From Aquanectria penicillioides (lineage: Eukaryota; Ascomycota; Sordariomycetes; Hypocreales; Nectriaceae), in contig PYIU01000006.1 in NCBI GenBank assembly GCA_003415625.1, positions 3,224,001 to 3,288,000 on the forward strand: a stretch of DNA of 64,000 nt, in the 5' to 3' direction. A program made the translations under genes and the position numbers. Within the stretch, counting starts at the first letter, position 1. Every line of letters begins with the position of its first letter. A model generated the notes under the pieces. That model saw only the letters and a list, made by a program, of their open reading frames with translations. It was not told where the DNA came from and did no database searches. This document shows positions 37,560-48,749 of this stretch, in pieces.

Positions 37560-38170
37560 TTTTCTTTCCCCTTATTCCCTTCTTTACACTTAATTTACTA
37601 GCAGGTTATAGTATATACTAAATACCCTTAAATCGCAACCTAATTTACTCTAAAAGTTAATTTTATTATAATTTAATACTATATATAGCTATATATAGAG
37701 CCAATTTTAGGCAGTTTATATTAATACAGCTATAATGCACTCCTCTTCTTCTAGCGTTACTAATATGCTATTCCTTAATGGGGTGCTTGCTGCCTTACTT
37801 CCTTAAGCCTATTAAGCCCTTATTACAATTTATATTATATTTATAGGTGGATTTAATCCTCTTATAGACGCCGCTTAAGTGTAAGATAAGACCCTTAGCC
37901 TAGCTTAAGCCTTAACTTTTAACTATAAGAGTATTTATTAGGCGCTTGCTTTTATAGCTAGTTGTATGCAGTAGGGACTTGGCTTTGCTAGGGGGGTTGG
38001 GGTTAGGGTTAGGGTTAGGGTTGGGGTTGCTGTAAGGCTTATAGTTAAAGCCAGGCTTAAGGTTAGGGTTAAGGTTAAGGTTAATATAAGGTCCTATTGC
38101 CTTTAGCCAGTAGCTTTAAGTTAGTTAGGGACCTTAAGCTTACTATTTATAGCCTTTTGCAGCTAGCTGT
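37560..38170 (+). other. Less RIP-damaged island with an ATG and telomere-like repeat
   Basis: G+C is visibly higher than around it. An ATG at about 37736 opens MHSSSSSVTNMLFLNGVLAA, which continues with TAA codons where Gln may have stood. A G-rich tract with three perfect TTAGGG units follows at 38003-38020, within GGGGTT/GGTTAA-like variants to about 38090. I cannot say what it encodes. Confidence 0.45.
38003..38020 (+). repeat. Interstitial (TTAGGG)3 with degenerate flanks
   Basis: Three perfect TTAGGG units are flanked by TTGGGG on both sides, with looser GGTTAA units to about 38090. Confidence 0.9.
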
Positions 38171-40528
38171 AAAGGTTCTTAATAATATTAGGGTCTTAAA
38201 TATAAAGGAGTAGGTTTTTAAGGTTCTATAAGATAGAAATTAATATATTTTTTTACTAAAAAGGCCTAAATCCTTACTAATAGTTTCCTTAATTACTAAT
38301 ATAAATAATAGAGGTCCTTTATAAAAGGCTACTTAACTTACAATTAATATAGAATTTAATAGCTATAAGGCAAGGCATACTGCTATATAAAAGAGCCTTT
38401 ATAAGGGTATAAAATTAGGTTTTTTGGGTTGGCCTTAATAGCAGCCATTATATAATAGAATTGCTTTATAATAAGGTTAATAGCAAAATAGAATATCTAT
38501 AAGGGCAGCTTATTAAGCTATTTTTGGCCAATATATTTAATGCATTACTATATCTTTTAATTGGCTATTATTTAAATATAATCTTACTTCTTCTTCTTAA
38601 TTATTACTATTAGGGCTATATAAAGGTATATAAAGTTATTTATACTAATAAAAAGGAAGCTTTTAATATCTTTATAGGCAGTCTTTATAGGGCTATTTAT
38701 ATATTAGCTAAAGTTATAATATAAATAAATATAGCAATAAGCCTATTATAGCCTTTATAGTATATATTCCTTTAAGATATACTTTAGAATATAATTTTAA
38801 TATATTTTATATACTAAAATTATCTCTTCTTATTAAGCCTTAAAATCCCTTTTATTTTAAGCATAAATAATGCATTTTTAGGCCTCTATTATACTATTAG
38901 GTAAATATTTAAGGGGTATTAGCTTAAGGCTTAGCCCCTAAATGTTAGCCTCTCTTAAATCTGCCTTTACTTAAACTGCCTTATAGATATATATATTAAG
39001 AAGGATATTTTGCTTAGTCTAAAGCTTATTATTGCTTTTAGGATTACTTTTAGTATTGCCGCTAAGGCAGAAGTTATACTATTAAAAGATAATTTTGCCC
39101 TTAATATTAGCATTAATATAATAAATGTATAGCTACTATTAGGTATAAGAAAAGGTAGAAGAAAGAGCATTTTTAAAAGCCTTTTCTTTATTAATAATAA
39201 AAACAGTAAGTATAGAGATATAAAGGGTATTTTAGATATAGCTAAGCTGCTTATAAAGCCAAAAATAGCCCTTTTTTTGCTTATTATTAATTAAGCTAAA
39301 GCTAAAATTAACTACTAACTTAAGATCTATAATGCCTATAACCTAAAAGAGATATATATTAAAGCGGTTAGTTTTATATATATTATTAAGTCTTAATACT
39401 TCTAGAAACTGCTTCTATATCTATTTATATTAAGGATAAGTCCAAAATACTACCTTAACCTTATTACCCTTACTGTAGCAAACAATATATAAAATACAAT
39501 CTTCCTAAAGGTACTTTATCTATACTTAAGTAGCTATTAGATTAAGAAGGGTCTTCTAGTAGAGCTTTTAGCGGTTATTATATATATCTTTAGGGTTAAA
39601 AAATAATACTTATAGTGCTAAAGATTAAAGGCTATTACTAACTTCTTATAGAGGCACTATTAAACTATTATAAAACTGCTATTAATATACTCTCTATTAA
39701 GCTAGGGTCTACTTATAATAAACAATATATACTAATAGGTCTTTTAAGGGCTTATAATTATAATAATCTTTAATAACCTTATAGGTCTAAAAACTACTTA
39801 TACTTTATAATATTTTTGCTATTATTTTAAAAGGGCAGTTAGTTTTATAGGTAGTGATTTTCTATATATTTTAACTTATAGTTAGTCTTAAGTCTTCTTT
39901 ATTATAAATAAGGGTATAATATATATATATTAATATACTATTAATCTTTTGTTTTAGACTAAAATCTCTTTTAATAAGGGCAGCACTATTATAGCAATAA
40001 AAGGCTTAAAGGAAAAGAAATAGTTCTTTAAATAATATAAATTCTAGTAATATTAGTAGATCTAAAATAATAAGTATATTATTTAGTATAAATAAAATAT
40101 TATTTAAATCTAAAATAAATAAAATTTAATTTAGGCAATTATTTAGGTTAAAAGATTTAAGAAAATTATCTAAATTAATATTTAAGTTGTTTATAGTGGT
40201 ATTAGTAAGAGGAAATAAATATAGGCAGTATATATAAATAAAAAGGGAAAGTTAAGTTATAGAGTTGTAATTTCAGGTAGGGTTTAGCCTAAAATAATAA
40301 TATTTTGGCCTATATGTAATAAAAAGTGGAGATATTGCAGTAATTATTAAAAGCTATTGCAGCTAATATTAATTCTTTAGATTAAATAATAGATTATAGG
40401 TATAAAGCATTTAATTAAATGCTTCCTTTAAGATTTTCTTTATATTTAAATAGATTAAGCTTAAAGTTTTCCTTTTATATTATGCCTTTAGTCTGCTTAA
40501 AGGCAAGCATTAAAGCATTAAAAAAAGA

Positions 40529-40911
40529 TAAATTAAGGTCTAAAGTAATATAAATTAATTTATTATTAGGTTAGTTAAAAAGATAAAAAAGACCTTAAAG
40601 ATATAGAAAATAAATAGGCAGTTTTCTTTAATTAATTTTTATTTTTAAAATTCTAAATTTCTTATATTTAGACCCTATTAAAGTTCTAATATAGCCCTTT
40701 ATAATATTACTTTATTTATAACTTTTTGCTCTATTTTCTTTCTTTCTTTTCTTTAAGGGACACTTTAAAGCATTTAATTAAATGCTTTAACACTCTTTTA
40801 AGTTGTTTGTAGCTGCTTAAAAAGGCTATTCGGTCTTTAACTAAACCTGCTTACCCTATACCCTTCTAGATAGAGTGTGTGTTTTAGCCAATATCCCTAT
40901 TTACTAATACA
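40529..40911 (+). repeat. Element A 3' LTR (383 bp)
   Basis: Gap-free partner of 25596-25978. An A-rich purine run lies immediately upstream as a likely polypurine tract. Confidence 0.9.
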
Positions 40912-41760
40912 ATACTTACTTTAAGAACTAAAAAAGAAATACCCTAAAGGGATAATTCTAAAGGTTATAAAGCCACTATATAATATTATAGAGGCAGAAG
41001 TCTATTAGTTTATAATATACTATAGCTACTATAAGGAGAAATTAATAATAGAGATATTAGTATTTAACCTTTACTTAATAATTATAAAGAGTAGTAAAGA
41101 CTTTAGTATTATTAGCCTATAGATTAATAATATCTTTAATTTAGAAATAAATGCCTTTTTAATAAAAAAAGAGAAAAAGCTTTAAAAAGCTAGCTTTAAA
41201 GTAAAACTTTAAATAGTCCTAAAAAATAAAATAATTAATAACTTTAATAAATACTAAATATAAATAAAAAGAGAATAAATAATAATTATTTAAAAAAGGT
41301 AAATAAAAAAGCTTATAATAGTAAATAAAAAGATAAAAAATAAAGTATAATAATATATAGAATAATATATAAAAGAAATATATATTGCTTTTATTTATTA
41401 GCTAAAAGCAATATATAACTACTTTATTATAGTATAGATATAATAATTAATTAAGGATAATATCTATAAAATTAATTAAAAAATTGCTTAATAAATAAAT
41501 AATAAAAAGAGAGATCTTTACTTTAAAGCAATTAATTTAATAAATATTAAACTAATAGTCTTTATAAATAAAGCATTTATAAATAATAAAAATTTAAGTT
41601 CTTAAATAAAATATATAATTATATTAATAAATAAAAAATATATAAAGAATAAAGTATTTACTATATATAGCAATATTATTTATTAATTATTAATAAAATG
41701 CAAAAAAGTTACTAAAAGCATTTTAGCATTAAAGATTTATAATTTTATTAATAGATTTAA
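40912..41760 (+). pseudogene. Element D pol, middle part (RT to RNase H)
   Basis: Continues the copia reverse transcriptase interrupted at 25595, then runs into RNase H (readable FINKAFINNKNLSSQIKYIII at about 41555-41620). It is cut by element B at 41760. The order and the join with 25595 and 59912 support one original reading frame. Confidence 0.75.
41756..41760 (+). repeat. Target-site duplication of element B (left), TTTAA
   Basis: TTTAA directly precedes B's 5' LTR and recurs directly after B's 3' LTR at 59907-59911. Confidence 0.85.
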
Positions 41761-42071
41761 TATTATATATATAAATCATATAATAGATAGTACTCTTAAA
41801 TAGTTAGCCTTTATATCTCTTAAGTAAAGGTTAATAATCTATAAGTATATTTATACTTTAGAACCTATTATTATAATAGTCTTAAGATATAAGTTAAATA
41901 GAGTTTAATATACAATTAATTATTACTTATAGCTAAGCTATTAATTTTAATATAACTATAGAGCCTATATATATACCTTTTAGTATAATTGTAAGATAAG
42001 TAGTATAATAGTTCTATTATTAAGACTATTACTTTTAATATTATTTATAATAAAATAAATAAATTGTAATA
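41761..42071 (+). repeat. Element B 5' LTR (about 311 bp)
   Basis: Starts TATTATATATAT (from TG) and ends TAATA. Matches the split right LTR with transitions only. Confidence 0.88.
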
Positions 42072-44789
42072 AATAATAGTAATTGCTTCTTTTTATTATA
42101 TAGCTGCAGTCCTTATTAACTATCTAAAAGTTAATAATTTATAAAGAGATAATAGAAATATTAATAAAACCATTAAAATTAATAGTAAGAGCTAAATAAA
42201 TAAGACTAGCTAATTTAAAAAGGAATTCTTCCCCTTCTAAAATTAAACTGCAATTAATAAGCTATAACCAATAGATCTAGCTACAATCTAAAGGTTTTAG
42301 ACCTTTTTACTATAAAATCTAACTTATACTATAAAAGGAGTTACTTTAGTAGATTCTTCTATTTTCAATAAATTAAAGGATCTATTCTATTAGATATATA
42401 ATAATAATAGCAAACTATAAAATATCGGTTAGCCTTAAGAAAAAGCTTTTCTTATTTATTAAAATATTATTGACTAATATATAGTTATATTTACTTAAAA
42501 AATAATTAAAAGTATTATTTTAAATGCTAAAATAGTAGGACTAATACTAAAAGAGCACTTAAAGGTATAATACTTAAGCTCCTTAAAGGACTTTAATTGT
42601 AATTAAAAATCTATAGTTAATTAAAAAGGATCTATTAAAAAAAAGGCAGTAACCTTTAATACCTTTAATTAAAGACTTTTAATAAAGAAAGGGAAAGAAC
42701 TAATAGATAATCCACTATTTCTATAAAGACTACTATAAGACCTATTTTAATAAAAAAAGGGGGATTTAATAGACCCTAAAGAATTAAAGGGTTTATTAAG
42801 TAAGGGCTAGATATTAACTTTAATCTTATTAAACTTAATACTAATAGAAATAAATCCTATTAATAGCTAGAAAACCTTTAGTTTAAGGGAATTATTAGGA
42901 TCTTTTAATACTATTAAGTAAAGTATAAAACTTAACCCTTTAATAGCAATAATGCAAGCAATTTACTAGCAATTAAAAAGAGTAAAACTATTAAATTAGG
43001 CACTATTTATAGAGAAAGTTACTACTACTTTAATAAATCCTATATTTTAAGCTTAAATTTAGCTGCTAAAGGCAAGCACTTTAGCAATAGTTTAGAATTA
43101 TTATATTAAGCCCTTAATTTTGCCTATTAAAAAGCCTTTATTAATTAAATAAAATTAAAAATTAAGGATTTATAACTAAAGCTAGCCTTATAACTTATAG
43201 TACTTAAAGTATAAAAATAAAGGTATATTAAGCTATATAAATAATTTTCTATATTAATTACCTTTAGGACTAATAATATTAAAACTGCCTTAATAGAATA
43301 TAAAAGCACTTAATTAAGCATTAACTTTTGCATTAAAGTCTTATAAAAATAATATTTAACTTTAAGATATAGGCCTCTTTTAGCCTAATATAAAAGAAGG
43401 GGATATTAATAATAAAGGTATATTTTATAATAAAAAATAGATTATTTTTAATAATATTAAACTATAAATTAATATACTTAAATCTTACTAAATAAACACT
43501 AATCCTAATACTTAAGAATATATCTATATAAATCTATAGAGTTTATTCTATAGATTTATACTTACTTAATATTACTATTAATTGAACTAAAATAAAAGGG
43601 AAGAGCTATAAAAATAATTAATTAATATACTATATATATACCTTTATAAAGAATTTAAAATAAAGCTAAATAATACAATAAAGTAGCTAAAATTAGCTAA
43701 ATATATTAAAACTAATATTATAAAAGATATTTCTATATAAATATTTACTGTAAAAGTCTTTATAAAAGAGTAGGCTTTTAGCTATATAGCTAATATTTAG
43801 CTCCTTTTTGCAGTCTATATAAAATTAAATCTAAAGCTAAAAGTGCTTTATTTAGCATTAATAATATAAAATATAAAATCCTTATTCTTAAGGGCAATTA
43901 ATAAAAAGCAATATTAGCTTAAAGATAAGCTTTAAGCTATACCTTAAGGGGTTAATAGATTTAATATAAAGAAGGCATTTATTATTAATAAAAGTAATAG
44001 ATTTAATAATATAATTAAAAATAAAAAAGTGCATTAAGGATACTAAAGTAAAGGAAACTATTTTAATAGATAGTACTAAACTATACCTTTAAAGCGCTTT
44101 AATAACTAAAAAACTTAATATAGAAACTTAACCCTAAAGAAGCCTAAAATAGACTAATAGAAGATAAAACCTTAATAGAATAATTAATTGCATAAATAAT
44201 AGAGAAATAATAACTATAATATATATATACCTACTTAAAAGTAAAATAGTAGGAATTAACTGCCTTTATAAAGATTCAATTAATATTAATATTAAAAGGG
44301 AGCCTTAAATAGTAAAGCCAATCTTTTAAAGGTTTAGCTATACTATAATAATAAAGGATTTTATTAAAGATATTAAGAACTATTAAATAGTAAATATATA
44401 TTAATAGAAAAAGAGAATAATTTTAATAAATTATTAAAAGGTTCCTTTATTAAAAAGAATAAAAATAATTTAACTTTTATAAAAGTCTATTATATAAATA
44501 AAGAAAGAATAAAAGATATAAACTTTATATTAAAAATAAGCTAAATTATTAAAGCTATAAGTAGGCCTAACTTTTATTAATATTTAAAAAAAAGAGTAAA
44601 TACTTACTTTAAGCTATTAATTAAGTTTAATAATAAAGGCAATTCCTATAATATTTATATTAATATTAGAACTTTAATAGTCTTAATTAATAAGGAATAG
44701 TTAAAAGCCTATATAATAAAAGTAATATAAAAGCAATAAGCCCTAAAGAGAGTAAATAAAGTTAGCACTAATATAGAAATCCTAAAATT

Positions 44790-46460
44790 AGCTACCTTTA
44801 ACTTTTATATATTTAAAATTACTAAAAATAAAAAAGTATTTATATATTTTATAGTAACTATAGATATTATAAAATAATTAAAACTTAAGATATTAATAGA
44901 AATAAACTTTCTATTTAAGTATAGAGCTAAAGTTAATTTTATTAACCTTAATATTATATTTTACTTAGCCTATAATATAATCTTTAGGGCAAAAGTATTT
45001 TAAATGCATTAAAAGAACTTTATTAAAGCAATAATTAGTGCAAGTATAATAGTAATTGCACTAAAGGAAACTGCTTTTATTTAAGCTAATTAAAAGGATC
45101 TCCCTAACTTTAAAGATACTTAAGAAAATCTAAAGGCCTATTACTTTTAATCCTTTTATAGTACTATTTTTAATGCTATAATAAATAAAACTACCTTAAG
45201 ACTAGTTTAGATTTATAATATTAATAATAAAAAGCTAGTTATAAAATAGCAATAATAAATAGAATAAATTGCTAATTATAATAAAAAGAAGAAAGCTAAC
45301 TATATTAAAATAAATAAAAGCATCTCTAGCCTATAAAGAAAGGAATTTAACTCTATAAAAGGATTTTTAGCTACTATAAAAGGGAATAACCTATTAAAAG
45401 AAAATAAAGAATCCAATCTATCTAAAGTTAATGCTAGCACTTTAAGCTATAGGATTTTTAGACCTAAAGATATCCCTAATATTAAGAATAAATATAGGGT
45501 ATATATAGCCTATTTAAATTAAATAATAGCAAAAAGGATCTATAATATAATAAATAGATATAATATTTATAGAAATAAAAGAATTATCCTTATGCCTAAA
45601 AAAATAAAAATATAGATAGACTTAATAGATAGATAGTAAAACTAAAAATATATAGTTAGGAAATATCTATTAAGCGCTAAAAACTGCACTTTATTAAATA
45701 AAAAATATAATAAGCTATAAGCAAAAGGCAAAATAGAATTAATAGACTAATTAACCCTAATAGTATGCTTTACTTTTATTATCTAAAGGGTAGTAAATAG
45801 CAAAAGGAAAGGGAGAGTTATAATTAATCTATAACTGCTTAATTAATTAGCTATACCTAATGCCTACTCTTTACCTAACCAATTTAATATTATAGCTAAT
45901 ATAAAAAGCAAGAAATTTTACTTTATAATAGATAGATTAGGATTTTTTTACTAACTGCCTATTTTAAGCGCCTATAGAAACTGTATAGTTATTATATTCA
46001 ATAGAGGACTTAAGGTTTCTAATATTGCATTAATAGGATTTAAAAATATATTAGTATTTATACAAAAGTTTATAGATTAACTTTTTAAAAAATATAAATA
46101 CTTTATATAAGCCTATATTAATAATATAATTATCTTTTCTAATACCCTAAATAACTATCTAAAGCACTTAAAAATCATCCTAAAGTTAATATAAAATAAT
46201 AGGCTATAAATTATAGTAAAGAAATCCTTCTTTAAATACCCTATAGTATAGCTATTAGGTTTTATTATTAATAGTAAAGGAATCTATAAAATAAGCAATA
46301 GATTAAAGGCATTTACAAAAATAACCTTTTTAAAGAATCTATTAGCACTTAAAACCTTTATTAAAATAGTAGAATACCTATAGTAAGGGATTTTATAGTA
46401 TAATATTTAAATCTAACCTCTATAGATATAAAAAATAGCAATATTATAGTAAGCTAAAAA
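44790..46460 (+). pseudogene. Element B protease to reverse transcriptase remnant
   Basis: A retropepsin-like stretch (about 44800-45000) leads to gypsy reverse transcriptase (about 45680-46450). Landmarks include SLPNQFNIIANI and GFFYQLPILSAYRNC. The catalytic YIDD appears as YINN at 46114-46125, followed by IIIFSNTL. The frame stays open over more than 1.5 kb if TAA and TAG are read as Gln. Non-functional. Confidence 0.8.
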
Positions 46461-47469
46461 GCAGCAATTAATTTTAATTAGGCTATTGAAACTAGCTTAA
46501 AGGAAGAAAGCAATAATCTAAATATTTAAATTAATAGAAAAAGAATTAAAAGCATTTTAAAACCTAAAAACCTTTTTAGGAATGCAGTTCCTTCTCTATT
46601 ATTATAATCCAATAAAGCCTTTATTTTTTAAGCTAAATGTATATAAAAATGGATTTAAATTATATATCTTTTAGCTCTATAGGGACTAAAATAGAATTAG
46701 CATTTTAGGCAAGAATATTCTAGCTATTTAATTAAAACCAATACTATTCCTTTTAAGGTTAACCTCCTTAATAAAATAGGGCTATAGTTCCATTAAGGTA
46801 GAAATAGTAGTAGTTACTTAAGCTATTAAAAAGCTATAGAAAATAGTTTAATTTAATTATAGTTTAATTAATATTATAATAGACTATACTGCTATAAAAG
46901 GGATTATAATGCATACTTCTCTTAATATAATAGACCTTAATAAAGCCAACCTAAAGCTTATTAAAATCTTTAATTATCTCTTTAGATTTAACCTAAAAAT
47001 ATTCTATATTCTTAAAACCCTTAATATAGTTCTAAACGCTCTTTTAAGGCTATTAGTAGAGAAACCACTCTATTAGCAAGCTATAAATAGCCATTTTAAT
47101 AAGCTAAATGCTAAAGCCAATATAGTAGAAGCCAATATAGTTAAAATTGCAATATTACTTAAATTCTATAAGGAAATGCTTAAAAAATATAGTAAGGATC
47201 TAAAACTTAATAGAATTTATATCTATATTTAAGGGATTTAATAGAATAATACTTAAAACCTATAGAAAAAGCAATATATAAACCTATTCTACTTATAGAA
47301 GCTAGTAAAAGATAAATTGCTTTATTATATAGATTATAAAGGGTAAAAAAGACTTTATATTTTTAGGCTAATAGTTAAAACTATTCTTATAACTATCTAT
47401 AATAACTTATAGTATACTAAAATCTTTAAGATTTTATATAAATTAAGCTATATTTATTTCTATAGAATA

Positions 47470-48700
47470 AGTAAAACAATAAAAAAGTTTATTGTATATT
47501 GCTTAATATATAGAGAGAATTTAATAGATAGAAGACTGCTAATAGGCAAACTAAAGTCAATTTTTATAGTTTTATAACCATTTTATATTATTGCATTAAA
47601 CTTTATAACTAACCTTCCTAAAGTTATATCTATAAGTATAGTATAGGTAATCCTAAACTATAATAAGCTAGATTAGCTATATTTAATAAACTATTTATTT
47701 TTAAAAAAAACTATCTTTATATTAAGGCATTTAATATATACTATATAAAATTAAGTATTTATTTTACTAAAGGCATTACTTCTATATAATTAAGGAATAT
47801 CTATATATATTCTTAGCAATTAAAACCTAAAGTTTATAAGCAGTATATAAAAAGCTATATTAGCCTTTCTTAATATAAGGGTCCTTATATCTACTATATA
47901 TTACTTTTAAACTAATAGTATATTTAAAAGGAAGAATTAAATAGTAAAAATTGCAGTATAATATTATATTGCTATAAAGCTAAATATACCCTAAATATAA
48001 GCGCTTTTAGCAATTTAATATAATTTAAATAATATAATTGCCTTAATTATAAATTATTTACTAAATAAACTACTATATAGTTTTAAACTAAAAATAGTTA
48101 TTAAATTTACTGCTAAAAGTAGAATTATTAATTAAAAAGCTAATAGAATTGCACTAAAGGTTCTATATAAATTATATTTATAAAAAGTGCAATTTTTAAT
48201 AGATATAATAGCTATACTATTAAAAATCTAATATAACTAATATTATTAATTAATTAAAATTAATAAAAAAGATATTATTTACCTATAGCTATATAAAGGA
48301 TATTACTTACTAAAAAAACTAAAGTGCAAATAGTCTTTTACTAAAGCCAAACCCTATAAGGTAATCTATAAGATCTATAGCTAAGCTATTAAACTTAATT
48401 TCCCTTTATATTAATAGGTATATTTAATAGTCTTTATTGCCTAAATATAGAAACTAAAGTAAGAGAATAACCCTTTTAATTATATACTGCTATTACTACT
48501 AGCTATTAAAATTAATAGGGATAAAGCAATAGGCTAATAGAAAGTAAATAGAATTATTTAATAAAAGATCTAATAGTATAAATAGAGGCTAATATATTAC
48601 TTTTTATTGCAATAGAAAGGATATATTACTAAAAATAATAAATAAATAAATAAAACTAAATTAAAGAAAAATGCTTTTAATCTTATTAATAAATACTTAA
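47470..48700 (+). pseudogene. Element B integrase and chromodomain-like remnant
   Basis: Integrase core includes PFYIIALNFITNLPKV (about 47579-47625), where relatives have a SxDFITGLP motif. The C-terminal GPY-like segment reads KAKPYKVIYKIYSQAIKL, then FIAQI. The segment at about 48560-48700 (QQKGYITKNN ... NAFNLINKYL) resembles a chromodomain, which would place B among chromoviruses. That last step is tentative. Confidence 0.65.
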
Positions 48701-48749
48701 TTACTAACTCTATACTATAGGAAAAAAAATATAAGAAAAAAGATTAAAA

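Larger units (their letters stand above)
32650..40480. other. Element A tail: unidentified RIP-damaged DNA between integrase and 3' LTR
   Basis: About 7.8 kb with no retroelement domain I can recognise. The plus strand is A-rich to about 34.9 kb, T-rich from about 34.9 to 37.5 kb, and mixed after that, so part may be coded on the minus strand or be a separate insertion. A less damaged island with CpG, GCC and TCC triplets spans about 37,560-38,170. Confidence 0.6.
25596..40911 (+). mobile_element. Element A: Ty3/gypsy LTR retrotransposon, 15.3 kb, inserted in D reverse transcriptase
   Basis: Bounded by two 383-bp LTRs of identical length. Directly outside are ATAT on the left (25592-25595) and ATAC on the right (40912-40915), a candidate 4-bp target duplication with one C to T change. 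Gag, reverse transcriptase, RNase H and integrase remnants lie in the first 7 kb in gypsy order. A purine run just before the 3' LTR agrees with plus orientation. The element is more than twice the usual length, because about 7.7 kb between integrase and 3' LTR is not standard retroelement sequence. Confidence 0.88.

Noticed and set aside
38003..38020. A chromosome end or healed telomere
   Set aside because: Only three perfect TTAGGG units, and the same element continues on both sides.
38967..39170. Minus-strand open frames in the RIP block (also 50369-50563 and 58676-58894)
   Set aside because: RIP stops on the plus strand read as TTA/CTA (Leu) on the minus strand, so Leu/Ile-rich antisense frames arise by chance.
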